From Glycine soja (taxonomy: Eukaryota > Streptophyta > Magnoliopsida > Fabales > Fabaceae): a stretch of 64,000 nt of DNA. The notes under the pieces are model-generated. The model saw only the letters and a program-made list of their open reading frames with translations, was not told where the DNA came from and made no database searches. The position numbers were made by a program, and so were the translations under genes. This document shows, piece after piece, positions 36,461 to 46,800 of the stretch. Position 1 is the stretch's first letter; each line of letters starts with the position of its first letter. Location: the NCBI RefSeq assembly GCF_004193775.1, contig NC_041008.1, forward strand, positions 41,263,136 to 41,327,135, written 5' to 3'.

Positions 36461-37825
36461 TTACATAACACATATAGACTTTTTGGATACATTTTCATCC
36501 TGCACACTTTTAAACACACCCCTTTCCAAAACCCAATCTTCTATCATTTTTTGAGAATTAACAGGCTGGTCAGTAGGCAAAAGATGGCCAGCCCCCAAAA
36601 CCACAACATTGGTTAGAGACTTCCAATTCTGAACATACCCAGCAAGCTCTCCATTAACCTTCCATATCTTCCTTTCAGTATTCAGAAAATCTACAATCCC
36701 TTCCCATTTCATTGTCTTCACCCAAACCTCTGTTTGAACCACACCATCCCTCAAATCATGTTGACCTTGATATAACAAAACCCTGCTCCTACCCAACAAG
36801 TATTCCACCATATATTTAACACTCTTCATAACATCAGCATGTAATACATCCCCAACAACATCACTGCATAACTCGTACACAAACGATTCATTCACCCCCA
36901 AGGCCTTCTTCACCTCTGCAATGTTCAAGAATTGTTCAACCAAATCATCCTCATAAGGAGCCTTCCTTGTGTAGTCATACAAAGTAGCCAACCCTGTCAT
37001 GTTTTGCAACATATTCAACACTTTGTTTCTGGCACCAGTTGCTTTACTCCAATTCCCCATCTGGGCTAATCTAACTGCTTCCAATTGAGCTTTCTCCAGC
37101 CCATTCTTTTGCCTCTGATTGATCAATCCAACATAATAAGCATTCAGAGCATGACTAACCACTTGAGTTTCCGGGTCGGTTAACCCATCCCCAATAGCCA
37201 CACCAGCCAAATTCACTCTTTCAGAAACTTCCAACTGTGCATTTTTCTTCAATATGTAATACCCTATTGCAGGCACATACTTTCCAGCATAGCTTTCACC
37301 AGTAATATAAATAGGGCGATGCTTGAAAACAGGATCAAGTTGAACAAACCTGGTTATAGCAGCAAAAAGGTGCTTTGCAACAGTGTTTTGATCTTTTGGG
37401 ATCTCTTCTGGGGTTGAGGCCACACTGAAGCCAGTTCCAATGGGATTATCAAGGAAAAGAAGTCCAAAAATTCTATTCCAAGCACCAGGGTTGGACTGTA
37501 GGGTGAGTGATTTGGTGACACGCCAGGGTCCAAGTTCATACAAGTTGCCAAGCATTGAGGAGCAACCAGGGCCACCTTGGAGCCAAATGAGAAGTGGGGT
37601 CTGGAGGAGAGGTAAAGTGGAATTCTGGGCTTCATAGAAAGCATAGAAAATGGAAGAAGTGGAAGTGGTGCTGATTGGAAGGTAACCATACTTGTTGGGA
37701 AGAGCTTCTTTGGGGAATAGATGGGTTGATTTTGAAGAAGCTGAGACTGAAAGAGTGCTTAGGAAGAAGCAGAAAAAGATTGGTGTCTTGAATTTGATGA
37801 AGAGGGATGCGTGGGGTGACTCCAT
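36461..37825 (-). CDS. SCPL50: Serine carboxypeptidase-like protein (SCPL50-type), copy D
   Basis: A single-exon gene for 454 residues, typical for this family. The N-terminus (about residues 10-29) is a hydrophobic signal peptide, so the product should enter the secretory pathway toward vacuole or apoplast. The oxyanion-hole motif GGPGCSS is at 84-90, and the triad is Ser178 (GESYAGK), Asp357 (QGQHD) and His414 (GAGHLLP). All key residues are present. Family members (S10 peptidases) hydrolyse C-terminal residues, or in some clades transfer acyl groups from glucose esters; this sequence looks most like the SCPL50/51 group, whose substrates are poorly known. NxS/T sites such as NST (68-70) suggest glycosylation. 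The start is the first Met before the signal peptide. Compared with copy E it has a tail about 13 residues longer. Confidence 0.92.
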   Translation of the reverse strand: MESPHASLFIKFKTPIFFCFFLSTLSVSASSKSTHLFPKEALPNKYGYLPISTTSTSSIFYAFYEAQNSTLPLLQTPLLIWLQGGPGCSSMLGNLYELGPWRVTKSLTLQSNPGAWNRIFGLLFLDNPIGTGFSVASTPEEIPKDQNTVAKHLFAAITRFVQLDPVFKHRPIYITGESYAGKYVPAIGYYILKKNAQLEVSERVNLAGVAIGDGLTDPETQVVSHALNAYYVGLINQRQKNGLEKAQLEAVRLAQMGNWSKATGARNKVLNMLQNMTGLATLYDYTRKAPYEDDLVEQFLNIAEVKKALGVNESFVYELCSDVVGDVLHADVMKSVKYMVEYLLGRSRVLLYQGQHDLRDGVVQTEVWVKTMKWEGIVDFLNTERKIWKVNGELAGYVQNWKSLTNVVVLGAGHLLPTDQPVNSQKMIEDWVLERGVFKSVQDENVSKKSICVM

Positions 37826-38190
37826 CTATGAATGAGATACAAGTGTCAAAGCTGAATGTGGGAGAAAACTGTTGGATTTGGATACAAAGAAGTGTGAAGT
37901 GAACCATCAAAAAGGGGATCTCATCGCATCTCATGCGTCATGCCTCACCATCAGCAAACTGGTACGTAGAAGAGTCCAAATAACTTTTGGAAACATTAAT
38001 TTTTTGTACAGTTGATTAATGAATTAAAACTTTTGAAATAGTATATTAGAGGAGTTTTTTCTTTTTCTTTTTTTTTTATTACCAAAAGCCCAAAGGTTGT
38101 TATCTTATATGGGTTATTTTTTTTACACCCAACAAATTTCTTCTACTCTTACATATTTTAAAAAATTTCAATTTTATCTTTTTTTACTTT
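37826..38190. other. Upstream region of SCPL copy D
   Basis: Should contain the promoter and 5' UTR. The segment GTTGGATTTGGATAC (about 37,870-37,884) resembles GTTAGGTTTGGATTATTGG upstream of copy E, so some shared upstream sequence remains. No other feature. Confidence 0.45.
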
Positions 38191-38617
38191 AAACATGTGA
38201 TTTTCGGGTTATTAGTACAATGTTTTAACTAAATGAACTAATAGATCAATTATGTTAAAAAATAATTAATGTCGCTATATATAACACTATAATTTTTAAT
38301 GTATATTTAATACACATATATAAGTTTAATAATAAATTTTGTAACAATTATTTTTTATCTAATAATATTTTTTTCATATATAAATTTTAAATAAAAATCA
38401 TAGATTTAATAAAATTTATATATATATAAAAGAATATTATTAGATCAAAATTAATTGTTACAAAATTTATTATGTAAACTTATATTTGTAATAAATATAC
38501 ATTAAAATTTTTAGTGTTATATATAATCACGTTAATTATTTTTTTTAACATAATTGACATATTAACTCAATTCAATTGGTTAAAGTGTTGTGCTAATAAT
38601 ACGAAAGTCATAAATTT
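38191..38617. repeat. Foldback (palindromic) element
   Basis: The left half (from AAACATGTGATTTTCGGG) is the inverse of the right half (ending ATACGAAAGTCATAAATTT), with only a short central spacer near 38,395-38,410. Shared blocks include CAATTATGTTAAAAAA, GTTATATATAA and AACAATTA. The arms are about 190 bp. Non-coding. Confidence 0.75.
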
Positions 38618-38636
38618 GAGACTTCAAGTATTCTTG
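38571..38636 (+). repeat. Degenerate tRNA-Ile-like sequence
   Basis: AATTGGTTAAAGTGTTGTGC is followed by TAATAATACGAAAGTCAT and TTTGAGACTT, which follows the layout of plant tRNA-Ile(AAU) from D-loop through anticodon loop to T-loop. The T-loop is mutated (TTTGAGAC rather than TTCGAGAC) and no acceptor stem can be paired. It forms the outer end of the foldback arm, and a more decayed inverse copy forms the other arm. Confidence 0.55.
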
Positions 38637-40753
38637 AATCTTGTTTGTGAACTTACTTCTATTTTGTCTAGGGAATTACTTTAGGATCATAGATTTTATA
38701 AATTTCTATTTTATTTATAATTTTTTCTTTTTATTAATTATTTTTTATTAATTACTATTACTATTATTATTTTATATATTATTAAAAACAATTAATATAA
38801 TATTAAAAAGAAAAAACTATAAGTGAAAGTTTCTGTCTCACATACATTAATTGCTAAAAAAAATATCATTACGCATCGATATGAAAAGAAAATATGTGAT
38901 ATACAAAGACATAATTTAATGTAATATGTATGGATCCATATAGATTAGACAAATCTGTATGAGGTTATATGGATTATTAATCTGTAGGTTATCTGAAGAA
39001 AAGAAAAAAAGAAAAAAAATTAGTAAAAAAGAATAAAATTAAAATTTTAAAGATATATCGGATGTAAAACATATTTGTTAGATGTAACAAGAATAACGCA
39101 CGTTATATTCAGTAGGTCCTAGAAGCTGGAAGAAGTCAGCGCGTTGCTCTTAATTTTAACTTTCCTCATTAAATCACACTGGCTTGGTTAGAGCTCCTCA
39201 CTGTTTTGATCATTATGATAAGTCCTCAACTTTCTTTTCCAACAAATGCATCGAACGAGCTAAGTTAAGATTAGAAATATTTATAAGGGAAAAATATTAC
39301 AAAAAGTAAAGTGAATTAACTTTTTCTTTACAAGTTAAAATTAGTTTTTACACAAATTAAATTCATTTTTTTTAAGAAAAATTAAATTAAAGGGATTTTA
39401 TAAATTAATTTATACACAGGTTAATTTTAACTTTAATTTTTATAAATATTTATTGAAAGGTTTATTCAAGCAAAATGAAAAGCACTGGAACGGCTAGATG
39501 CATCTAGTGAATTCTACTCTCTATCTTTAGAAAATGGTTTGATAGACATTCACAATGTTATTTAACACCTAGTGAGAAGAAGAAGAAAAATATAAAAATA
39601 ATAGAATTTATGATATGATAAGAAAAAAAGATTAAGAGAAATAAAAATTATTCATGAAATATTTAAAATTAAAATAATAGGATATTCATGTATATTACTC
39701 CAATCTTTAGGCTCTCCTAGAAGAAGTTTCATAACTTGAACTCTACTCACTTTACATTGACGTCTATAGCTTAAGGGAAAAACTGAACTCAATAAAGCTA
39801 GGAAAATCTCAAAACTATTCTACCGCCAAAATAACTAACATCATAAATGATGGCATACCTTGAATAGTTGAAGGAAACGACCTCACTAAGCTAGCTCTAG
39901 GTGGTGTTCGTGAGAGCGTTGAATGGGTGCATAAGATTGAAGAGAAAGGCCAACTCTTGATTAAATTCTATGAAGCGACTGTTTGTTCTAGTAATGTGGT
40001 AAGGACTAAGAAGCAAAGGTGACACTTTTTAACCCCAAAAAATACACGTGATTGTCTTATTCACTTCTTTAACAACATAACAAAGCAATTGATTGTTAAT
40101 ATCCCACTGTTATATCATCGATTAACATTATTACCTAATACTAAGAACTAATACAAAAAAAAATCTTGGAAGAACTAAAAAAATACTAAAATAAAAAAAA
40201 CACCATATTTTCCTGGATAAAAAATTTATTTAATCCCAAACTTTCTGTCGCTTCCATATTAAGCAATCTGATACTAGTCCCTTTTTGTTTCTTATTGCAA
40301 AACACTGAGTAATCTTGTCTTGCCGTAGGCATTAACAAAAAAAAATTATGATTTTGGATTATACCCAACCCAAATGGACATCCGCTTTTGAAAGATTGCT
40401 TCGTTAAAGGAAGGCTAAGGAGTTTGTTTTAGCATAGTCTGGTGACATTTAAAACTATTTTTGCTTTTACAAGTAATTTTAATCCTGATATAAAATTGGA
40501 AACACTCCATAGCTAAGTGGTGCACTAATCATCACATAGAATTATAGAAAGAAAGAAAAAAAAATACTAAACCTGCTTAGCCATTCAACATTCATCTTTG
40601 GACTATGACAGATAACTTGATCACTGGGAAAAATAGTTCTTGCAATGAGATTCTTAAACCTCATCGATTAATAATCTCACTCTCACTCACGGTTTAATGT
40701 CGCTAGTTTCACTACAAATACAACGAAGTGAAATTTCTTGAAACATTTTTCTG
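38637..40753. other. SCPL copy E 3' flank, no gene
   Basis: AT-rich. The part from about 40,120 to 40,720 is repeated in direct orientation at 56,120-56,700. No coding sequence is supported. Confidence 0.5.
40120..40720. repeat. Segment duplicated at 56.1-56.7 kb (left copy)
   Basis: Landmarks shared with the right copy, in the same order, are GATTGCTTC, GAGTTTGTTTTAGCA, TTTTTGCTTTTACAAGTAAT, ATAAAATTGGAAAC, ATCACATAGAATTA and GGACTATG-CAGATAA. It lies directly 3' of SCPL copy E. Confidence 0.75.
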
Positions 40754-42079
40754 CTACACGCTTTTAAACAAACCCTTTTCCAAAACCCAATCTTCTATCA
40801 TTGCTTGAGAATTAACAGGCTGATCAGTAGGCAAAAGATGGCCAGCCCCCAAAACCACAACATTGGTTAGAGACTTCCAATTCTGAACATACCCAGCAAG
40901 CTCTCCATTAACCTTCCATATCTTCCTTTCAGCATTAAGAAAATCTACAATCCCCTCCCATTTCATTGTCTTCACCCAAACTTCTGTTTGAACCACACCA
41001 TCCCTCAAATCATGTTGACCTTGATATAACAAAACCCTGCTCCTACCCAACAAGTATTCCACCATATATTTAACACTTTTCATAACATCAGCATGTAATA
41101 CATCCCCAACAACATCACTGCATAACTCATACACAAACGATTCATTCACCCCCAAGGCCTTCTTCACCTCTGCAATGTTCAAGAATTGTTCAACCAAATC
41201 ATCCTCATAAGGAGCCTTCCTTGTGTAGTCATACAAAGTAGCTAACCCTGTCATGTTTTGCAACATATTCAACACTTTGTTTCTGGCACCAGTTGCTTTA
41301 CTCCAATTCCCCATCTGGGCTAATCTAACTGCTTCCAATTGAGCTTTCTCCAACCCATCCTTTTGCCTCTGATTGATCAATCCAACATAATAAGCATTCA
41401 CAGCATGACTAACCACTTGAGTTTCGGGGTCGGTTAACCCATCCCCAATAGCCACACCAGCCAAATTCACTCTTTCAGAAATCTTCAAGTTTGCATTTTT
41501 CTCCAATATGTAGTACCCAATAGCAGGCACATACTTGCCAGCATAGCTTTCACCAGTAATATAAACAGGGCGATGCTTGAAAAGAGGGTCAAGTTGAACA
41601 AACCTGGTTATAGCAGCAAAAAGATGCTTTGCAACGCCGATTTGATCCGTTGGAATTTCTTGTGTGGTTGAGGCCACACTGAAGCCAGTTCCAATGGGAC
41701 TATCAAGAAAAAGAAGGCCAAAGACTCTATTCCAAGCACCAAGGTTGCGTTGAAGGGTGAGTGATTCGGTGATGCGCCAGGGTCCGAGTTCGTACAAGTT
41801 TCCAATCATGGAGGAGCAGCCAGGGCCACCTTGGAGCCAAATGAGAAGTGGGGTTTGGGAGAGTGGTAAAGTTGAGTTCTGTGCTTCATAGAAGGCATAG
41901 AAAATGGAAGAAGTGGAAGTGGGACTGATAGGAAGGTAACCATGCTTAGTGGGGAGGGCTTCTTTGGGGAATGAAGGAGTTGGTTTTGAAGCAGATGGTG
42001 AAGAATCTGAGACTAAGAGAGAGCATAGAAAGAAGCAGAAGAAGAAAAAGACTTGGTTTATGATCGTTGACTCCATCAT
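40754..42079 (-). CDS. SCPL50: Serine carboxypeptidase-like protein (SCPL50-type), copy E
   Basis: A single-exon gene for 441 residues (440 if the second of two adjacent Met codons is used, which would match the start of copy D). It has a strongly hydrophobic signal peptide (about residues 8-24), GGPGCSS at 84-90 and the triad Ser178, Asp357, His414. From about residue 246 to near the end only four residues differ from copy D, whereas residues 31-245 differ at nearly 30 positions. The protein ends at a TAG where the paralogs read on; the DNA beyond it still resembles their tail. Catalysis should not be affected. Role and location are as for copy D. A copia element lies only 141 bp upstream of the start, so expression may differ from copy D. 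Confidence 0.92.
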   Translation of the reverse strand: MMESTIINQVFFFFCFFLCSLLVSDSSPSASKPTPSFPKEALPTKHGYLPISPTSTSSIFYAFYEAQNSTLPLSQTPLLIWLQGGPGCSSMIGNLYELGPWRITESLTLQRNLGAWNRVFGLLFLDSPIGTGFSVASTTQEIPTDQIGVAKHLFAAITRFVQLDPLFKHRPVYITGESYAGKYVPAIGYYILEKNANLKISERVNLAGVAIGDGLTDPETQVVSHAVNAYYVGLINQRQKDGLEKAQLEAVRLAQMGNWSKATGARNKVLNMLQNMTGLATLYDYTRKAPYEDDLVEQFLNIAEVKKALGVNESFVYELCSDVVGDVLHADVMKSVKYMVEYLLGRSRVLLYQGQHDLRDGVVQTEVWVKTMKWEGIVDFLNAERKIWKVNGELAGYVQNWKSLTNVVVLGAGHLLPTDQPVNSQAMIEDWVLEKGLFKSV

Positions 42080-42215
42080 CTCCTGGTGTATAAGAGCTGA
42101 ACTAAAAGCTCCTACTTTAGTAAAAACGTTAGGTTTGGATTATTGGATGCAAATAAGAAACAAAACAAAACAAAACCGTGTCTATGCCTCGACAGCAGTG
42201 TTGAATGTTGATTAA

Positions 42216-42220
42216 TGGCA
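42216..42220. repeat. Target site duplication TGGCA (left)
   Basis: Five bases directly before the 5' LTR, identical to 48670-48674 after the 3' LTR. Confidence 0.9.
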
Positions 42221-42679
42221 TGTTGGAAGCCCACGTTACATTCACGTTCCACGTCCTTTTTATTTTATTATTTTGAAAAAATTTATTATTTATGAATCTG
42301 GTTCATTTTCCATCCACATTCAACCTATATTTTTGCAATATATTTGCAACCACCAGTAACAAATCAAGTATCCATCCTTCATCTCACGTTCTGATAACAA
42401 GTTTTGAGCTTTATGATGGACAGACTCTATAAATAGGATGGGGTGCTCTCAGTTTTGTATCACCAAACCCACTTCTCTATTCAGAAAAAATACACAATCT
42501 ATTCACTGAGTAAGGGTCTGGAAGAACAAAACTGCCTTTCAGGTTCGTGTGTGTGCTGCTTCGCGTTCGATTTGCAATGGCTGGATGTACGCTCGTAATA
42601 TTTTAATTTCCGCTGTTTGATCTGAATATGCCATTTAAATTGATTTGCATGTTTGGATCAATATATGTATCTTTTTACA
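42221..42679 (+). repeat. 5' LTR of the copia element
   Basis: 459 bp, starting TGTTGG and ending ACA, with a TATA box TATAAATA at 42428-42435 that marks the likely U3/R region. It reads away from SCPL copy E. Confidence 0.95.
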
Positions 42680-42681
42680 TT

Positions 42682-42694
42682 TGGTATCAGAGCC
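42682..42694 (+). promoter_or_regulatory. Primer binding site (initiator tRNA-Met)
   Basis: TGGTATCAGAGCC, the standard plant copia primer site, two bases after the 5' LTR. Confidence 0.95.
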
Positions 42695-43029
42695 ACATAA
42701 TGCATCTGCCTTGCTTTTATTATGCTTTGTTCAATTAAAGAAAAAACTGAACATTAATGGTTAAACGAATTTTATTTTATTTTTTTTAAAAAGGAGTGTA
42801 CATTTCTCAAAGGGCTGAATTTAATATTTAAATATTAAAAGTTTGTGGCTGAATTTAATATTTAAATATTAAAGGTTTGAACCTTTTTGGGAAGCGTAAA
42901 AGGAAGCTAACTTTTATATATTAAATAATGTGATATGTTGGGCGGCTGGAGGATCAAGATGTACATGCAGATGTTTACTGATGTGAAATTGTTAATACAT
43001 ATTGTTTTTTGAAAATATTAAATAAAGCA

Positions 43030-43225
43030 TGACTTGATCCAGTGGTTGATGTGGTTAGTATTATCTCTTTGTCGTGGGTTCGAATCTTATTAGTAGCCTT
43101 TTTGTTGTTTGTTTTCTTTTTAATTAATTAAAAGGAACGCATAAATGAAATGAAAATGCCTTAGACAAGTATTGAACCCTTGCCCTACAACATGAAATGA
43201 CTCCTTTTGCTGCTAAGCTATTATG
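43030..43225. repeat. Two tRNA-like sequences in inverted order in the copia leader
   Basis: On the plus strand, GATCCAGTGGTTGATG (about 43,045) and GGGTTCGAATCTT (about 43,077) look like A and B boxes. On the minus strand, TAGCTTAGCAGC (about 43,215) and GGGTTCAATAC (about 43,170) do the same. Neither forms an obvious intact tRNA. They may be SINE heads captured by the element. Confidence 0.5.
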
Positions 43226-43814
43226 ATTTAATTGTTTATGAGGTGCAGTTCATTTATATTTATAACTTTTGAAGGATAAATCATTTATGCACAAATGGTT
43301 TAAAATTGTGTGTCTCTAAGTTATGCTGAACATGCAATATTATGTTAAATACTGGTATGCATTGGATTTGATCCTTTAAAGTTTATTACATGTTGAATGG
43401 TATACATGTAATTTTTGTGATTTAATATTGAGCACGTTTGTATTATTAAGTATGTTATGCAAAGATTATTTTTGAATGTTAAGTGATTAATATAATTTTA
43501 TTAAATTAGAGAATAGTCATAGCATCTTTAATTGAGTAAAATTATATGCTAAATTTATAATCACATTAGAAATATTAATTGTGATTAATCATATGTAATG
43601 TGATGAAATCTACCCACAGGAATTTTGTTGTATTTGTATGATTAATTAGGATAAAATATTAAATTATATTTCTTAATTTACCCACAGGAATTAAGGAAAA
43701 GAACATGATTTAATAGTTTTATCATAAAGTTGCATGATGAATCTAATTGAGTAGGACTTTAGCCCACAGGCAAGTTTTGTGTCACTAGATTCATATATTG
43801 AGACATGATTTGCA

Positions 43815-46800
43815 TTGGCAAAACATGACATTTGTTTAGTCTTAAATTTTCTTAATAAGCATGTGTGTTTGTTTGCAGTTTCACAATCTATAAATATTTC
43901 TTATGACCTTCCCATTTTGAAAGGTGATAATTATAAGGTTTGGAAGGAAAAAGTTCTCCTTCATTTGGGCTGGATGGATATTGACTATGCTATAAGGAAG
44001 GATGAACCACCAGCTATTACTGAAACTAGTGAACCTGATGTTGTTGACCTTTATGAAAAGTGGGAGAGATCTAATCGTCTCTCTGTTATGTTCATAAAAA
44101 CCAACATATCAGCTAGTATCCGGGGTTCAGTTGACCAGCATGATAAGGTCAGAGATCTGTTGAAAGCCATTGATGAACAGTTTACGACCTCTGAGAAGTC
44201 GCTTGCTAGCACACTCATTATGCAATTCTCTTCCATTAAGCTTACTGGAATGAGGGGTGTGCGTGAACATATCATGCACTTAAGGGACATATTGGCTCAG
44301 TTGAAAACCCTGGAAGTTACCATGTTTGAATCCTTCCTGGTACATTTCATTTTGTGCACCCTACCTCAACAATATACACCCTTTAAAATCTCCTACAACA
44401 CACATAAGGATAAATGGTCTATTAATGAATTGATGACCATGTGTGTTCAAGAATAGGAGAGATTGATAATGAAAGAGGGTGAAAAGGTAAATTTGACTAC
44501 TTCTACTTCTGGAAAGGATAGGAAGAAGTCCGTAGGCACCAATAAATGAAGGATTCCGACTCAACCAACAATTAAAAAGGAGTCAAAGTGTTTCTTTTGT
44601 AAAAAGAAAGGACTGCCCCAAATTTAAAAGTTGGTTTAAGAAGAAAGGTACACCATTTACTTTCGTTTGTTATGAATCTAATATGATTAATGTGAATCAT
44701 AATACATGGTGGATTGACTCTGGTTCTACAATCCGTGTTTCTAATACCTTGCAGGGTATGGAAAGCCTAAGGAAGCCAGTGGGAAGTGAGCAGTGCATCC
44801 ACTCAAGGAGTAGGATGAGCTCGCATGTAAAGGCCATTGGAATGTGCATCTTAGTTTTAAGTAGTGGCTTTAAATTACATTTGGAGAAAGTTTTTTATGT
44901 TCTTAGTTTATGTAAAAACTTAATTTTTGTTTCTAAACTTGCACCTTTGAGATTTTATTTTAATTTTACAGACTTCGGTTTTAATTTACTAAATAAATCT
45001 AAAATTATTGGTTGTGGTCAATTGGTTGATGGTCTTTATTTGATTGAATTGAAAAGCGACGCTACTTCTATGCACGTTTCTGTTGGGTTAAAACGATGTA
45101 TTGTGAATGAAGAATCCTCTATGTTATGGCACCGGAGATTAGGACATATCTCTATTGAGAGAATCAAGCAATTAGTAAATGAAGGAGTACTTAGTACTTT
45201 GGATTTCGCTGATTTTGAAACTTGTGTAGATTGCATTAAGGGTAAGCAAACTAACAAGTCTAAAAAGGGTGCAAAGAGGAGTTCTAATTTTTTAGAAATC
45301 ATACATACAGACATATGTTGTCCAGACATGGATGCAAATAGTCTGAAACACTTCATAACCTTTATAGATGATTGTTCACAATATATGTATCTCTACTTAC
45401 TTCATTCTAAGAATGAAGCTTTAGATGCCTTTAAAGTTTTTAAGACTGAAGTTGAAAAATAATGTGGAAAACAAATTAAGATCGTGAGATCAGATAGAGG
45501 TGGGGAGTACTATGGTAGATACACAGAGGATGGACAAGCACCAGGTTCATTTGCGAAATTTCTTCAAGAACATGGGATTGTTTCCCAATACACTATGCCT
45601 GGTTCTCCGGATCAAAATGGTGTGGCAGAACGAAGAAATCGAACCTTATTAGACATGGTGAGAAGCATGAGGAGTAATGTAAAGCTTCCTCAATTTTTGT
45701 GGATTGATGCTCTTAAGATGGCTGCGTATATATTAAATCCAGTTCCAACCAAGGCTGTCTCAAAGACACCTTTTGAGTTATTCAAGGGTTGGAAACCAAG
45801 TTTGCGACATATACGCATTTGGGGATGCCCGTCTGAAGTGAGAATTTATAATCCACAAGAGAAGAAACTAGACCCTAAGACTATTACTGGGTATTTCATT
45901 GGATATGCTGAAAGGTCCATCCAACAACACTAGGATTGTGGAATCAAGGAATGCAAAGTTTCTTGAAAATGACTTGATCAGTGGGAGTGATCAATTTCAG
46001 AACATTTCTTCTGAAAGGGATCACTATGAAGCTGAACCTTATGGGAAAAGTAATAGATTGGTAGTCATTCCCACCCCTCAAGTTAAAATGGGTGTTAGAC
46101 AACCAGTGATTGAAGTTCCACAAGTTGTTGAAAGTGATCATGTAGATCAAGTTATTTGTGAGGAACAACATGATGATATTGAACAAACTGGTGAAGAATC
46201 AGTTGAACAAGTTCCTCAGCAAGATGACCAATCAACATTAAGAAGATCTACTAGAATAAAAAATACAGCAATTCCTAGTGATTATGTAGTGTACCTACAA
46301 GAATCAGACTACAACATTGGAGCCGAAAATGATCCTGAGACGTTTTCACAAGCCATGAGTTCTAAGGAATCAAATTTATGGTATAATTCTATGAGGGATG
46401 AGATGGATTCTATGACATCTAACCAAGTTTGGGATCTCGTTGAGTTGCCTGTTGGTGTAAAAGCCATCGAATGTAGATGGGTCTTCAAAACAAAGAAAGA
46501 CTCAGAAGGCAACATTGAGAGACATAAGGCAAGAGTTGTTGCTAAAGGATTCACTCAAAGAGAAGGAATCAATTACAGAGAGACCTTTTCCCCTGTATCT
46601 TAGAAAGACTCTCTTCGAGTAATTTTGGCATTAGTAGCTCATTTTGATCTTGAGTTGCATCAAATGGATGTGAAAACGACGTTCCTGAATGGTGATCTAG
46701 AAGAAGAGGTTTACATGAAACAACCTGAGGGATTCTTATCTAGTGTTGGTGAGCACTTAGTTTGCAAGCTTAATAAGTCCATCTATGGATTGAAACAAGC

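Noticed and set aside
43037..43100. A functional tRNA gene
   Set aside because: Good B box, but no acceptor stem and no convincing anticodon arm.
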